A stretch of DNA of 44,374 bases, from the NCBI RefSeq assembly GCF_022829345.1, contig NZ_JAKSXV010000037.1, positions 1-44,374 on the forward strand. The letters are read 5' to 3'. The position numbers were made by a program, and so were the translations under genes. The notes under the pieces were generated by a model that was given only the letters and a program-made list of their open reading frames with translations, was not told the DNA's origin and did not search any database. Positions 18,039 to 25,824 of the stretch are shown here, one piece after another. Position 1 is the stretch's first letter, and each line of letters begins with the position of its first letter. This stretch comes from Methylobacterium sp. J-090 (lineage in GTDB: Bacteria > Pseudomonadota > Alphaproteobacteria > Rhizobiales > Beijerinckiaceae).

Positions 18039-19328
18039 ATGAGTGATGGTTTTGCCAACAGCCGGCGCAACGTCCTGAAGGGGGCCGCCGCGACCCTCTC
18101 CCTGGCGGCGCTCGCCCGCACGGCCCTGCCCGGCGGCGCCTTCGCGCAGGGGACCGGCCCCGAAGTAAAGGGGGCCAAGCTCGGCTTCATCGCCCTCACC
18201 GACGCGAGCCCGCTCTTTGTCGCCAAGGAGAAGGGCTTCTTCGCGAAACACGGCATGCCCGACGTCGAGGTGCTGAAGCAGGCGTCCTGGGGCACCACCC
18301 GCGACAACCTCGTGCTCGGCTCGGAGGGCAACGGCATCGACGGTGCCCATATCCTCACGCCGATGCCCTACCTGATCTCGGCCGGACGGGTGACGCAGAA
18401 CAACGTCCCCGTGCCGATGCACATCCTGGCGCGCCTCAACGTCAACGGCCAGTGCATCTCGGTCGCCAAGGAATACCTCGACCAGAAGGTCGCCCTCGAC
18501 GCGAAGGTGTTCAAGACGGCCATCGAGAAGAAGAAGGCCGCCGGCAAGTCCGTGAAGGCGGCCATGACCTTCCCGGGCGGCACCCACGACCTCTGGATTC
18601 GCTACTGGATGGCCGCCGGCGGCATCGACCCCGACAAGGACATCGAGACCATCGTCGTGCCGCCGCCCCAGATGGTGGCGAACATGAAGGTCGGCACCAT
18701 GGACTGCTTCTGCGTCGGCGAGCCGTGGAACGCGCAGCTCGTGCAGCAGGGCCTCGGCTACACCGCACTGACCACCGGCGAACTCTGGAAGGACCACCCC
18801 GAGAAGGCCTTCGCCATGCGAGCCTCCTTCACCGAGAAGTATCCGAACGCCACCAAGGCCCTGCTGATGGCGGTGCTGGAAGCGCAGGCGTGGTGCGACA
18901 AGCCCGAGAACAAGGAAGAGGTCGCCGCCATCGCGGCCAAGCGCCAGTGGATGAACGTCCCGGTCTCGGACGTCGCAGGCCGCATCAAGGGCACCATCGA
19001 TTACGGCGACGGCCGCGTGGTCGAGAAGAGCCCGCACGTCATGAAGTTCTGGGACGACAACGCGTCGTACCCCTACCAGTCCCACGACCTCTGGTTCCTC
19101 ACCGAGGACATCCGCTGGGGCAAGTTCGACGCACAGACCGACACCAAGGCGCTCATCGCCAAGGTGAACCGCGAAGACCTCTGGCGCGAGGCGGCGAAAG
19201 CCCTCGGCGTCACCGCCATCCCGGCCTCGACCTCGCGCGGCAAGGAGACCTTCTTCGACGGCAAGGTCTTCGATCCGGCCGATCCCGCCGCCTACCTGTC
19301 CAGCCTCGGCATCAAGAGGACCGCGTGA
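18039..19328 (+). CDS. nrtA: Nitrate ABC transporter, periplasmic binding protein
   Basis: It captures nitrate (possibly nitrite) for the NrtBC importer. ATG 18039 is chosen because the 429-residue product then begins with a twin-arginine signal (NSRRNVLKGAAATLSLAALA, cleavage near AFAQ), which a longer start would bury. The mature part has family landmarks: KLGFIALTDASPLFVAKEKG, LKQASWGTTRDNLVLG, TFPGGTHDLWIRYWMAAGG and GTMDCFCVGEPWNAQL, as in NrtA/NasF. It is the first gene after the ANTAR leader, and its stop codon overlaps the permease start (TGATG). NasS is its cytoplasmic relative. Confidence 0.93.
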   Translation: MSDGFANSRRNVLKGAAATLSLAALARTALPGGAFAQGTGPEVKGAKLGFIALTDASPLFVAKEKGFFAKHGMPDVEVLKQASWGTTRDNLVLGSEGNGIDGAHILTPMPYLISAGRVTQNNVPVPMHILARLNVNGQCISVAKEYLDQKVALDAKVFKTAIEKKKAAGKSVKAAMTFPGGTHDLWIRYWMAAGGIDPDKDIETIVVPPPQMVANMKVGTMDCFCVGEPWNAQLVQQGLGYTALTTGELWKDHPEKAFAMRASFTEKYPNATKALLMAVLEAQAWCDKPENKEEVAAIAAKRQWMNVPVSDVAGRIKGTIDYGDGRVVEKSPHVMKFWDDNASYPYQSHDLWFLTEDIRWGKFDAQTDTKALIAKVNREDLWREAAKALGVTAIPASTSRGKETFFDGKVFDPADPAAYLSSLGIKRTA

Positions 19329-20194
19329 TGGCCAACACCTCCACCATCGCCGCAAGCCGCACCGTCGCCGTGCCGGCCAAGCCGAAGCGGGCTCCGCTGG
19401 TCACCCTGGCGACCCTGAACACCATCGCGAAAAACCTGATCCCGCCGGTGGTGGTGCTCATCGCGTTCCTGGTGATCTGGGAACTGCTCTGCTCGCGCCC
19501 GGGCGCCGGCCTGCCGCCGCCCTCGCGCGTCGTCACCGAGGCCTGGGATATCATCGCCCATCCGTTCTACGACAACGGCGGCACCGACAAGGGCCTGTTC
19601 TGGCACATCTCCGCCAGCATCCAGCGCGTCGCCCTGGGCTTCGCGCTGGCCACCGTGGCGGGCATCCTCACTGGCACCCTGATCGGCCAGTCCGAGTGGG
19701 CCATGCGCGGACTTGATCCGATCTTCCAGGTCCTGCGCACCATCCCGCCGCTCGCCTGGCTGCCCCTCTCCCTCGCCGCCTTCCGGGACGGCCAGCCGAG
19801 CGCGATCTTCGTGATCTTCATCACCTCGATCTGGCCGATCATCATCAATACGGCGGTGGGCATCCGCAACATCCCGCAGGATTACCGCAACGTCTCGGCG
19901 GTCCTGCGCCTCAATCCGCTGGAGTTCTTCTCCAAGATCATGCTGCCCTCGGCGGCGCCGTACATCTTCACGGGGCTTCGCATCGGCGTTGGCCTGTCCT
20001 GGCTCGCTATCGTGGCGGCGGAGATGCTCATCGGCGGCGTCGGCATCGGGTTCTTCATCTGGGACGCGTGGAACTCCTCCCACATCTCCGAGATCATCGT
20101 CGCCCTCGTCTATGTCGGCGTCATCGGCTTCATCCTCGACCGCTTCGTCGCCTTCGTCGGCAATCTCGTCACCCGCGGCACCGCGACGGCCTGA
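19328..20194 (+). CDS. nrtB: Nitrate ABC transporter, permease
   Basis: This is the inner-membrane subunit of the nitrate importer. It has 288 residues with about six membrane segments (for example LIPPVVVLIAFLVIWELL near 38-55 and IVALVYVGVIGFILDRFVAF near the end). The EAA loop that contacts the ATPase is VSAVLRLNPLEFFSKIMLPSA. FQVLRTIPPLAWLPLSLAAF is typical of NrtB/SsuC-like permeases. The start overlaps the nrtA stop by one base and the ATPase gene starts 10 bases after its stop, so the three are one operon. Confidence 0.93.
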   Translation: MANTSTIAASRTVAVPAKPKRAPLVTLATLNTIAKNLIPPVVVLIAFLVIWELLCSRPGAGLPPPSRVVTEAWDIIAHPFYDNGGTDKGLFWHISASIQRVALGFALATVAGILTGTLIGQSEWAMRGLDPIFQVLRTIPPLAWLPLSLAAFRDGQPSAIFVIFITSIWPIIINTAVGIRNIPQDYRNVSAVLRLNPLEFFSKIMLPSAAPYIFTGLRIGVGLSWLAIVAAEMLIGGVGIGFFIWDAWNSSHISEIIVALVYVGVIGFILDRFVAFVGNLVTRGTATA

Positions 20195-20204
20195 GGATCA
20201 TCCC

Positions 20205-20999
20205 ATGACCTATCTCAGCATCGAGAACGTCGGCATCTCCTTCACCCGCGGCGGCCGTACCAACGAGGTCCTGCGCGACGTCAGCGTGAAGATCGACAAG
20301 GGCGAGTTCGTCTCGCTCATCGGGCATTCCGGCTGCGGCAAGTCGACGGTGCTCAACATCGTCGCCGGCCTGCTCAAGGCCTCGACCGGCGGTGTCCTCC
20401 TGGAGGAAAAAGAGGTCAACAGCCCCGGCCCCGACCGGGCCGTGGTGTTCCAGAACCACTCGCTCCTGCCCTGGCTGACCGTGCGCGAGAACGTGGCGCT
20501 CGCCGTCGACAAGGTCTTCAAGGGCAAGAAGTCCCGCGCCGAGCGTGGGGCCTGGATCGACCACAACCTGTCGCTCGTGAACATGACCCACGCCGCCGAC
20601 CGGCGCCCGAGCGAGATCTCCGGCGGCATGAAGCAGCGCGTCGGCATCGCACGGGCGCTCGCCATGGAGCCGAAGGTCCTGCTGCTGGACGAGCCGTTCG
20701 GGGCCCTCGACGCGCTGACCCGCGCGCACCTCCAGGATTCGCTCATGGACATCCATGCGCGGCTCAAGAACGCCGTCATCATGATTACCCACGATGTCGA
20801 CGAGGCGGTGCTGCTCTCCGACCGCATCGTGATGATGACCAACGGCCCCTCCGCCACCGTGGGCGAGATCCTCACCGTCGATCTCGAACGCCCGCGCCGG
20901 CGCCTCGATCTCGTCGAGGACGCGACCTACACCCACGCCCGCGCCGCGGTCCTCGAGTTCCTCTATGCCCGGCACGCCAAGCCGGCCATGGCGGCCTGA
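20205..20999 (+). CDS. nrtC: Nitrate ABC transporter, ATP-binding protein
   Basis: This cytoplasmic ATPase powers nitrate uptake. The 264-residue product has Walker A GHSGCGKST (residues 40-48), Q-loop VVFQNHSLLPW, signature SGGMKQR (139-145), Walker B LLLDEP (159-164) and the switch His in IMITHDVDEA. It has only the nucleotide-binding domain, without the C-terminal solute-binding domain of cyanobacterial NrtC, so it corresponds to NrtD/NasD-type ATPases; the symbol is used loosely. FKGKKSRAERG and the C-terminal RPRRRLDLVEDATY fit nitrate-type ATPases. It is followed by the FAD protein with a 15-base gap. Confidence 0.92.
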   Translation: MTYLSIENVGISFTRGGRTNEVLRDVSVKIDKGEFVSLIGHSGCGKSTVLNIVAGLLKASTGGVLLEEKEVNSPGPDRAVVFQNHSLLPWLTVRENVALAVDKVFKGKKSRAERGAWIDHNLSLVNMTHAADRRPSEISGGMKQRVGIARALAMEPKVLLLDEPFGALDALTRAHLQDSLMDIHARLKNAVIMITHDVDEAVLLSDRIVMMTNGPSATVGEILTVDLERPRRRLDLVEDATYTHARAAVLEFLYARHAKPAMAA

Positions 21000-21014
21000 G
21001 CAGGGCGGCTCGCG

Positions 21015-22244
21015 ATGAAGGAACGGTTGGTCGTCATCGGCAACGGCATGGCGTCGTTGCGGTTTCTCGAACGCCTCACCGAGCGGGCGCCCGGCGCCTA
21101 CGACGTCACCGTCGTCGGCGCCGAGCCGCAGGCGGCCTACAACCGCGTCCTGCTCTCCTCGCTGCTCGGCGGCGAGGTCGACGAGGCCGGCTGCGCGTTC
21201 CGTGGGCTCGACTGGTACGAGAGCCACGGCATCCGCCTCATCACCGGGGCGCCGGTGACCCAGATCGACCGCGAGAACGCCCTCGTGATGGTGGGCGAGA
21301 CCCACGTCCTGCCGTTCGACCGGCTCGTCCTCGCCGTGGGCTCGGTGCCGATCCGGCTGCCCAAACCCGGCATGGATCTGCCCGGCGTCCTCACGTTCCG
21401 CGATCTCGCGGATGTCGCCGCCATCCGCCAGGCGGCGGTGGAGCACGCGCGCGCCATCGTCATCGGTGGCGGCCTGCTCGGGCTGGAGGCCGCCGTCGGC
21501 CTCGCGCGCCTCGGGGTCGACACCACCCTCCTGCACGTCATGGACCGGCTGATGGAGCGCCAGCTCGACCATACCGCCGCCGGCCTCGTGAAGCGCGCCA
21601 TGGAGGCGCGCGGCGTCCGGGTGCTGCTCAAGGCCGACACCGCCACCATCGAGGGCGACGGCCGGGTCGAGCGGCTGATCCTCTCCGACGGCACCGTGCT
21701 GCCCGCCGACCTCGTGGTGATGTCGGTGGGGGTCCGTCCCAACGTCGCCCTGGCGCAGGGCGCCGGGATCGAGACGGGACGCGGCATCAAGGTCGACGAC
21801 CGGATGCAGTCCTCGGATGCCCGCATCTTCGCCCTCGGCGAATGCGCCGAGCATCGGGGCCAGGTCTACGGCCTCGTCGAGCCCGCCTACGAGCAGGCCG
21901 AAACCCTGAGCCGCCACCTCGTCGGCGAGGACGCGGCCTATCTCGGCACCACCCTCTCCACCAGCCTCAAGGTCTCGGGGCTTCCCGTCTTCTCGGCCGG
22001 GGCGATCGAGGCGCCGGAGGGCTCGGAGACGATTCTCATGAGCGATCCCGGCCTCGGCCTCTACCGCAAGCTCATCGTCGCCGACGACCGGCTGCTCGGC
22101 GCCGTCTTCGTCGGCGACATCGCCGAGCAGGGCTGGTGCAAGGAGCTGATCCGCACCGGCGCCTCGATCGGCGGCCATCGCGACGACCTCATGTTCGGGC
22201 GTCAAGCCTCCTCTCCCCTCGCCCCTCAACCCCTCGCAGCGTGA
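21015..22244 (+). CDS. nasB: FAD/NAD(P)H oxidoreductase of nitrate assimilation
   Basis: This is a 409-residue pyridine-nucleotide-disulfide-type flavoprotein. The FAD-binding motif VVIGNGMASLRFLE is at residues 6-19, the NAD(P)-binding motif VIGGGLLGLEAA at 149-160, and the second FAD motif near DARIFALGECAEH. It equals the N-terminal third of large NirB/NasB proteins, without their siroheme part. In similar loci it passes electrons from NAD(P)H to the nitrate reductase, whose C-terminus here carries a BFD-like [2Fe-2S] module. It lies between the transporter and the nitrite reductase, transcribed in the same direction. The exact partner is inferred from context. Confidence 0.82.
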   Translation: MKERLVVIGNGMASLRFLERLTERAPGAYDVTVVGAEPQAAYNRVLLSSLLGGEVDEAGCAFRGLDWYESHGIRLITGAPVTQIDRENALVMVGETHVLPFDRLVLAVGSVPIRLPKPGMDLPGVLTFRDLADVAAIRQAAVEHARAIVIGGGLLGLEAAVGLARLGVDTTLLHVMDRLMERQLDHTAAGLVKRAMEARGVRVLLKADTATIEGDGRVERLILSDGTVLPADLVVMSVGVRPNVALAQGAGIETGRGIKVDDRMQSSDARIFALGECAEHRGQVYGLVEPAYEQAETLSRHLVGEDAAYLGTTLSTSLKVSGLPVFSAGAIEAPEGSETILMSDPGLGLYRKLIVADDRLLGAVFVGDIAEQGWCKELIRTGASIGGHRDDLMFGRQASSPLAPQPLAA

Positions 22245-22255
22245 CGGAGGCTTTC

Positions 22256-24043
22256 ATGGCTGACGATTTCAACGCCGAGCAGAAGCGCTACCTCGAAGGT
22301 TTCGCCTCCGGCATCTCCGCGGCCCGCCTGACGGGCGGCCTCGCCCTCGGTCAGGGTGCCGCCCCCCCGGCCGAACCGACGGGGCCCGACGCCATCCACA
22401 TCAAGGCCCAGGACGCCACCATCAAGGCCGGTGGCAAGCTCTGCGACCAGGAGAAGTGGAAGCGGGCCGAGAGCGCCTTCGACGGCCACAACCGCCTCAT
22501 CGCGGAGGCCGCCACCGGCAAGGCGCCGAAACCCGAGGACAATTTCCGCTGGCGCTACCACGGCCTGTTCTGGGTGGCCCCGGCGCAGAACTCCTACATG
22601 TGCCGCCTGCGCATCCCCAACGGCATCCTGCACCACTGGCAGTTCGCCGGGATCGCGGATCTGGCCGACGCCCATGGCGGCGGCTACAGCCACGTGACGA
22701 CGCGCGCCAACCTCCAGGTCCGCGAGATCACACCCGAGCACGGCCAGCCCTTCCTCGACGGGCTGATCGATCTCGGTCTCACGGCGCGGGGCGCGGGCGC
22801 GGACAACATCCGCAACGTCACGGGCTCGCCCGTGGCCGGCATCGACGCGCAGGAACTGCTCGACACCCGGCCGCTCGCCAAATCCTGGCACAACCACATC
22901 CTCAACGACCGCTCGCTGTTCGGCCTGCCGCGCAAGTTCAACGTCGCCTTCGACGGCGGTGGCGTCATGCCGGTGCTGGAGGAAACCAACGATATCGGCT
23001 TCCAGGCGATCCGGGTCCTCGACGGCGCCGCCGTGGAGCCCGGCGTGTGGATGCGCCTCGTGCTCGGCGGCATCTCCGGCCACCGCGACCTCGCCCGCGA
23101 CACCGGAATCGTCCTCAAGCCCGAGGATTGCAACCGGGTGGCGGACGCCATCCTGCGGGTGTTCATCAAGAACGGCGACCGGACCAATCGCAACAAGAGC
23201 CGGATGAAGTACGTCCTCGACGCCTGGGGCTTCGACAAGTACCTCGCCGCCGTCGAGGACGAACTCGGCCGCAAACTCGACCGGGTCGATCCCGCCCACG
23301 TCGCCCCGCGCGGCCCCATGGACCGCTTCGCCCATGTGGGCGTCCACCCCCAGGTGCAGCCCGGCCTCAACTGGATCGGCGTGATCCTGCCTGTCGGCAA
23401 GCTCACCACCGCCCAGATGCGGGATCTGGCGAAAATCGCCTCGGAATGCGGCGACGGGGCCATCCGCATGACCGTCTGGCAGAACTTCCTGTTTTCGGGC
23501 GTGCCGGACGCCAAGGTCGCCGAGGTCCAGGCGCGGGTCGCCGCCTTGGGTCTCACCACCGAGGCCTCCAGCATCCGCGCCGGCCTCGTCGCCTGCACGG
23601 GCAACCAGGGCTGCAAGTTCGCCGCCTCCGACACCAAGGGCCACGCCCTCGTCATCGCCGACTATATCGAGGCCAACCTCAAGGAACTCGACGTGCCGGT
23701 GAACGTGCACCTCACCGGCTGCCACCACTCCTGCGCCCAGCACTACATCGGCGATATCGGCCTCATCGGCGCCAAGGTCGTCGTCTCGGAGGAGGGCGAT
23801 ACGGTGGAGGGCTACGACATCGTCGTCGGCGGCGGCTTCGGCGATTCCCCGAAGATCGGCACCGAGATCTGGAAGGCCGTGAAGGCCGAAGATTGCCCGG
23901 CCCGGATCGAGGCGCTCCTGCGCAGCTATCTCGGCAGCCGCCAGGGCCCGGACGAGAGCTTCCAGGCCTTCACCGCCCGCACCGGCCCCGAATCCCTGCG
24001 CAGCAGCGCCGAAGAGCAACCCGTCCTGAAGGCCGCAGCATGA
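22256..24043 (+). CDS. nirA: Siroheme assimilatory nitrite reductase (NirA type)
   Basis: It reduces nitrite to ammonium with siroheme and a [4Fe-4S] cluster. ATG 22256 has GGAGG eight bases upstream. The 595-residue product has the duplicated ferrite-reductase fold: NSYMCRLRIPNGILHHWQ and SHVTTRANLQVREI in the first half. The cluster/siroheme ligands are CTGNQGC (Cys447, Cys453) and CHHSC (Cys489, Cys493). LGRKLDRVDPAHVAPRGPMDRF separates the halves. This is the ferredoxin-type enzyme rather than the NirB type. The following reductase gene overlaps its stop by ATGA, so the two proteins are probably made in equal amounts and may form one electron chain. Confidence 0.92.
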   Translation: MADDFNAEQKRYLEGFASGISAARLTGGLALGQGAAPPAEPTGPDAIHIKAQDATIKAGGKLCDQEKWKRAESAFDGHNRLIAEAATGKAPKPEDNFRWRYHGLFWVAPAQNSYMCRLRIPNGILHHWQFAGIADLADAHGGGYSHVTTRANLQVREITPEHGQPFLDGLIDLGLTARGAGADNIRNVTGSPVAGIDAQELLDTRPLAKSWHNHILNDRSLFGLPRKFNVAFDGGGVMPVLEETNDIGFQAIRVLDGAAVEPGVWMRLVLGGISGHRDLARDTGIVLKPEDCNRVADAILRVFIKNGDRTNRNKSRMKYVLDAWGFDKYLAAVEDELGRKLDRVDPAHVAPRGPMDRFAHVGVHPQVQPGLNWIGVILPVGKLTTAQMRDLAKIASECGDGAIRMTVWQNFLFSGVPDAKVAEVQARVAALGLTTEASSIRAGLVACTGNQGCKFAASDTKGHALVIADYIEANLKELDVPVNVHLTGCHHSCAQHYIGDIGLIGAKVVVSEEGDTVEGYDIVVGGGFGDSPKIGTEIWKAVKAEDCPARIEALLRSYLGSRQGPDESFQAFTARTGPESLRSSAEEQPVLKAAA

Positions 24044-25641
24044 GCGAGCACGTCACGCCCCCGCTGGTTCTCATCCCCGAGAACGCCCCCTTCAGCCCCG
24101 ATCAGCGCTCGTGGCTGTCGGGCTACTTCGCCGCCCTCCTGGGCCCCGCGGTCGAAGGCGCCACGGCGCTGGCCCCCGGCGACATGCCCGGCGGCGGCCA
24201 AAAACTCGCCGACAACGACGACGCGCCGTGGCACGACCCGTCGATGCCGCTGCCCGACCGGATGGAGATGGCGAAGGACCGGCCCGAGGCGCAGAAGCTC
24301 ATGGCCGCCATGGCCCAGCAGGATTGCGGCCAGTGCGGCTACAACTGCGCCGACTACGCCAATGCCATCTTCCTCAAGAGCGAGGAGCGCCTGAACCTGT
24401 GCCAGCCCGGCGGCAAGGACACGCTCCGGATGCTGAAGAAGCTCGACGAGGAGTTCGGTGCCGGCGGTGGCGTCGCCCCGAAGGCCGCCGGCGAGGCCGC
24501 GCCGAAGGCCGAGCCGACCCTCGGCCCCCTCGGATTCTGTCGCGAAAACCCCGTGGAGGCGACGTTCCTGTCTCGGCTCCGCTTGAACGCGCCCGGGGGC
24601 GAGAAGGAGACCTGGCACGTCGAGATCGACCTGACCGGCACGCCCATCGACTACGTGGTCGGTGATTCCCTCGGGCTGTTTCCCGCCAACGCCCCGGCGC
24701 TCGTCGATGCCGTCATCGCCGAACTCGGCGCCCGCCCCGAGCGCAGGATCGGGGGGAAGACCCTGCGCGACCGCCTGATGACCGACTATGCGCTGGGCGG
24801 CGCGCCGGACGGGCTCTACCAGCTCCTCTCGCTGCTCACCTCGGGCGAGGCCCGCAAGAAGGCGCAGGCGCTCGCCGCCGGCGAGGACCCGGACGGGGAT
24901 GCCGCCCATCTCGACGTGCTCGGCGCGCTCCACAAGTTCCCCGGCGCGCGGCCCGACGCCGAGGTGTTCCTCGAAGCCCTCGACGAGCTGCAGCCCCGGC
25001 TCTACTCGATCTCGTCCTCGCCGAAGGCCGATCCGGGCCGGGTCTCGCTCACGGTGGACGCGGTGCGCTACAACCACCGCTCGCGCCTGCGCCTCGGCGT
25101 CGCCTCGACCCATCTCGGCGAGCGCATCCCCGAGGGCATGACGGTCAAGGTCTACCTCCAGAAGGCGCACGGGTTCGCCCTGCCCGACGATCTGTCCAAG
25201 GACGTCATCATGGTCGGCCCCGGCACCGGCATCGCGCCGTTCCGCGCCTTCCTGCGCGAGCGCGACGCGACAGGGGCGCCGGGCCGCAACTGGCTGTTCT
25301 ACGGCCACCAGAAGCAGGCTTCCGACTTCTTCTACAGGGACGAGCTCAACGGCCTGAAGGACAGGAAGGTGCTCACCCGCCTGTCGCTCGCCTGGTCCCG
25401 CGACGGCACCGAGAAGACCTACGTGCAGGACCGCATGCGCGAGAGCGGCGCGGAACTGTGGAAGTGGTTCGAGGGCGGCGCCCACTTCTACGTCTGCGGC
25501 GATGCCAAGCGCATGGCCAAGGACGTGGAGCGGGCGATCATCGATGTCGCCGGCCAGCATGGGGGCAAGAACCCCGACGAGGCCGTGGCCTATCTCGCCC
25601 ATCTCAAGAAGACCGGCCGGTATCAGGCCGACGTGTATTGA
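24040..25641 (+). CDS. Fe-S / FAD / NADPH reductase, CysJ-like, probable nitrite reductase partner
   Basis: The C-terminal half is a ferredoxin-NADP-reductase/CysJ-type module: FAD motif RLYSISSSP (320-328), GVASTHLG and the nucleotide-binding GPGTGIAPFRAF (393-404), ending with YLAHLKKTGRYQADVY as in sulfite reductase flavoproteins. The FMN flavodoxin domain of CysJ is missing. In its place, residues 96-121 hold a four-cysteine cluster (Cys96, Cys99, Cys103, Cys121; CGQCGYNCADYA...LCQPGG), which suggests a [4Fe-4S] cluster. Electrons would pass NADPH to FAD to Fe-S to NirA. The start ATG overlaps the nirA stop by four bases. The product has 533 residues. The role is inferred from context and domain order. 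Confidence 0.8.
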   Translation: MSEHVTPPLVLIPENAPFSPDQRSWLSGYFAALLGPAVEGATALAPGDMPGGGQKLADNDDAPWHDPSMPLPDRMEMAKDRPEAQKLMAAMAQQDCGQCGYNCADYANAIFLKSEERLNLCQPGGKDTLRMLKKLDEEFGAGGGVAPKAAGEAAPKAEPTLGPLGFCRENPVEATFLSRLRLNAPGGEKETWHVEIDLTGTPIDYVVGDSLGLFPANAPALVDAVIAELGARPERRIGGKTLRDRLMTDYALGGAPDGLYQLLSLLTSGEARKKAQALAAGEDPDGDAAHLDVLGALHKFPGARPDAEVFLEALDELQPRLYSISSSPKADPGRVSLTVDAVRYNHRSRLRLGVASTHLGERIPEGMTVKVYLQKAHGFALPDDLSKDVIMVGPGTGIAPFRAFLRERDATGAPGRNWLFYGHQKQASDFFYRDELNGLKDRKVLTRLSLAWSRDGTEKTYVQDRMRESGAELWKWFEGGAHFYVCGDAKRMAKDVERAIIDVAGQHGGKNPDEAVAYLAHLKKTGRYQADVY

Positions 25642-25650
25642 ACTGACGCT

Positions 25651-25762
25651 GCTCTCCTCTCCCTTGCGGGGAGGAGCCGGAAGTGGGGGTGGTTCCGAAC
25701 GGACCTCGGCGGTGCCTTCTGAGCCACACCCACCCCTAACCCCTCCCCGCAAGGGGGAGGGG
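25651..25762. repeat. Long palindromic intergenic repeat, copy B
   Basis: CTCTCCCTTGCGGGGAGG on one arm faces CCCCTCCCCGCAAGGGGGAG on the other, with inner pairing between GTGGGGGTGG and CCACACCCACCCC. Copy A at 10,694-10,820 has the same design (CTTGTGGGG instead of CTTGCGGGG, compensated on the other arm) but an unrelated centre. Here it lies inside the nitrate operon, between the reductase and nasA genes. Confidence 0.85.
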
Positions 25763-25824
25763 AACTGTCGGCCCAACTCTTGCTGCCCGATGCCACAACA
25801 AAAGAATCCGCCGAGGCTCACGCC

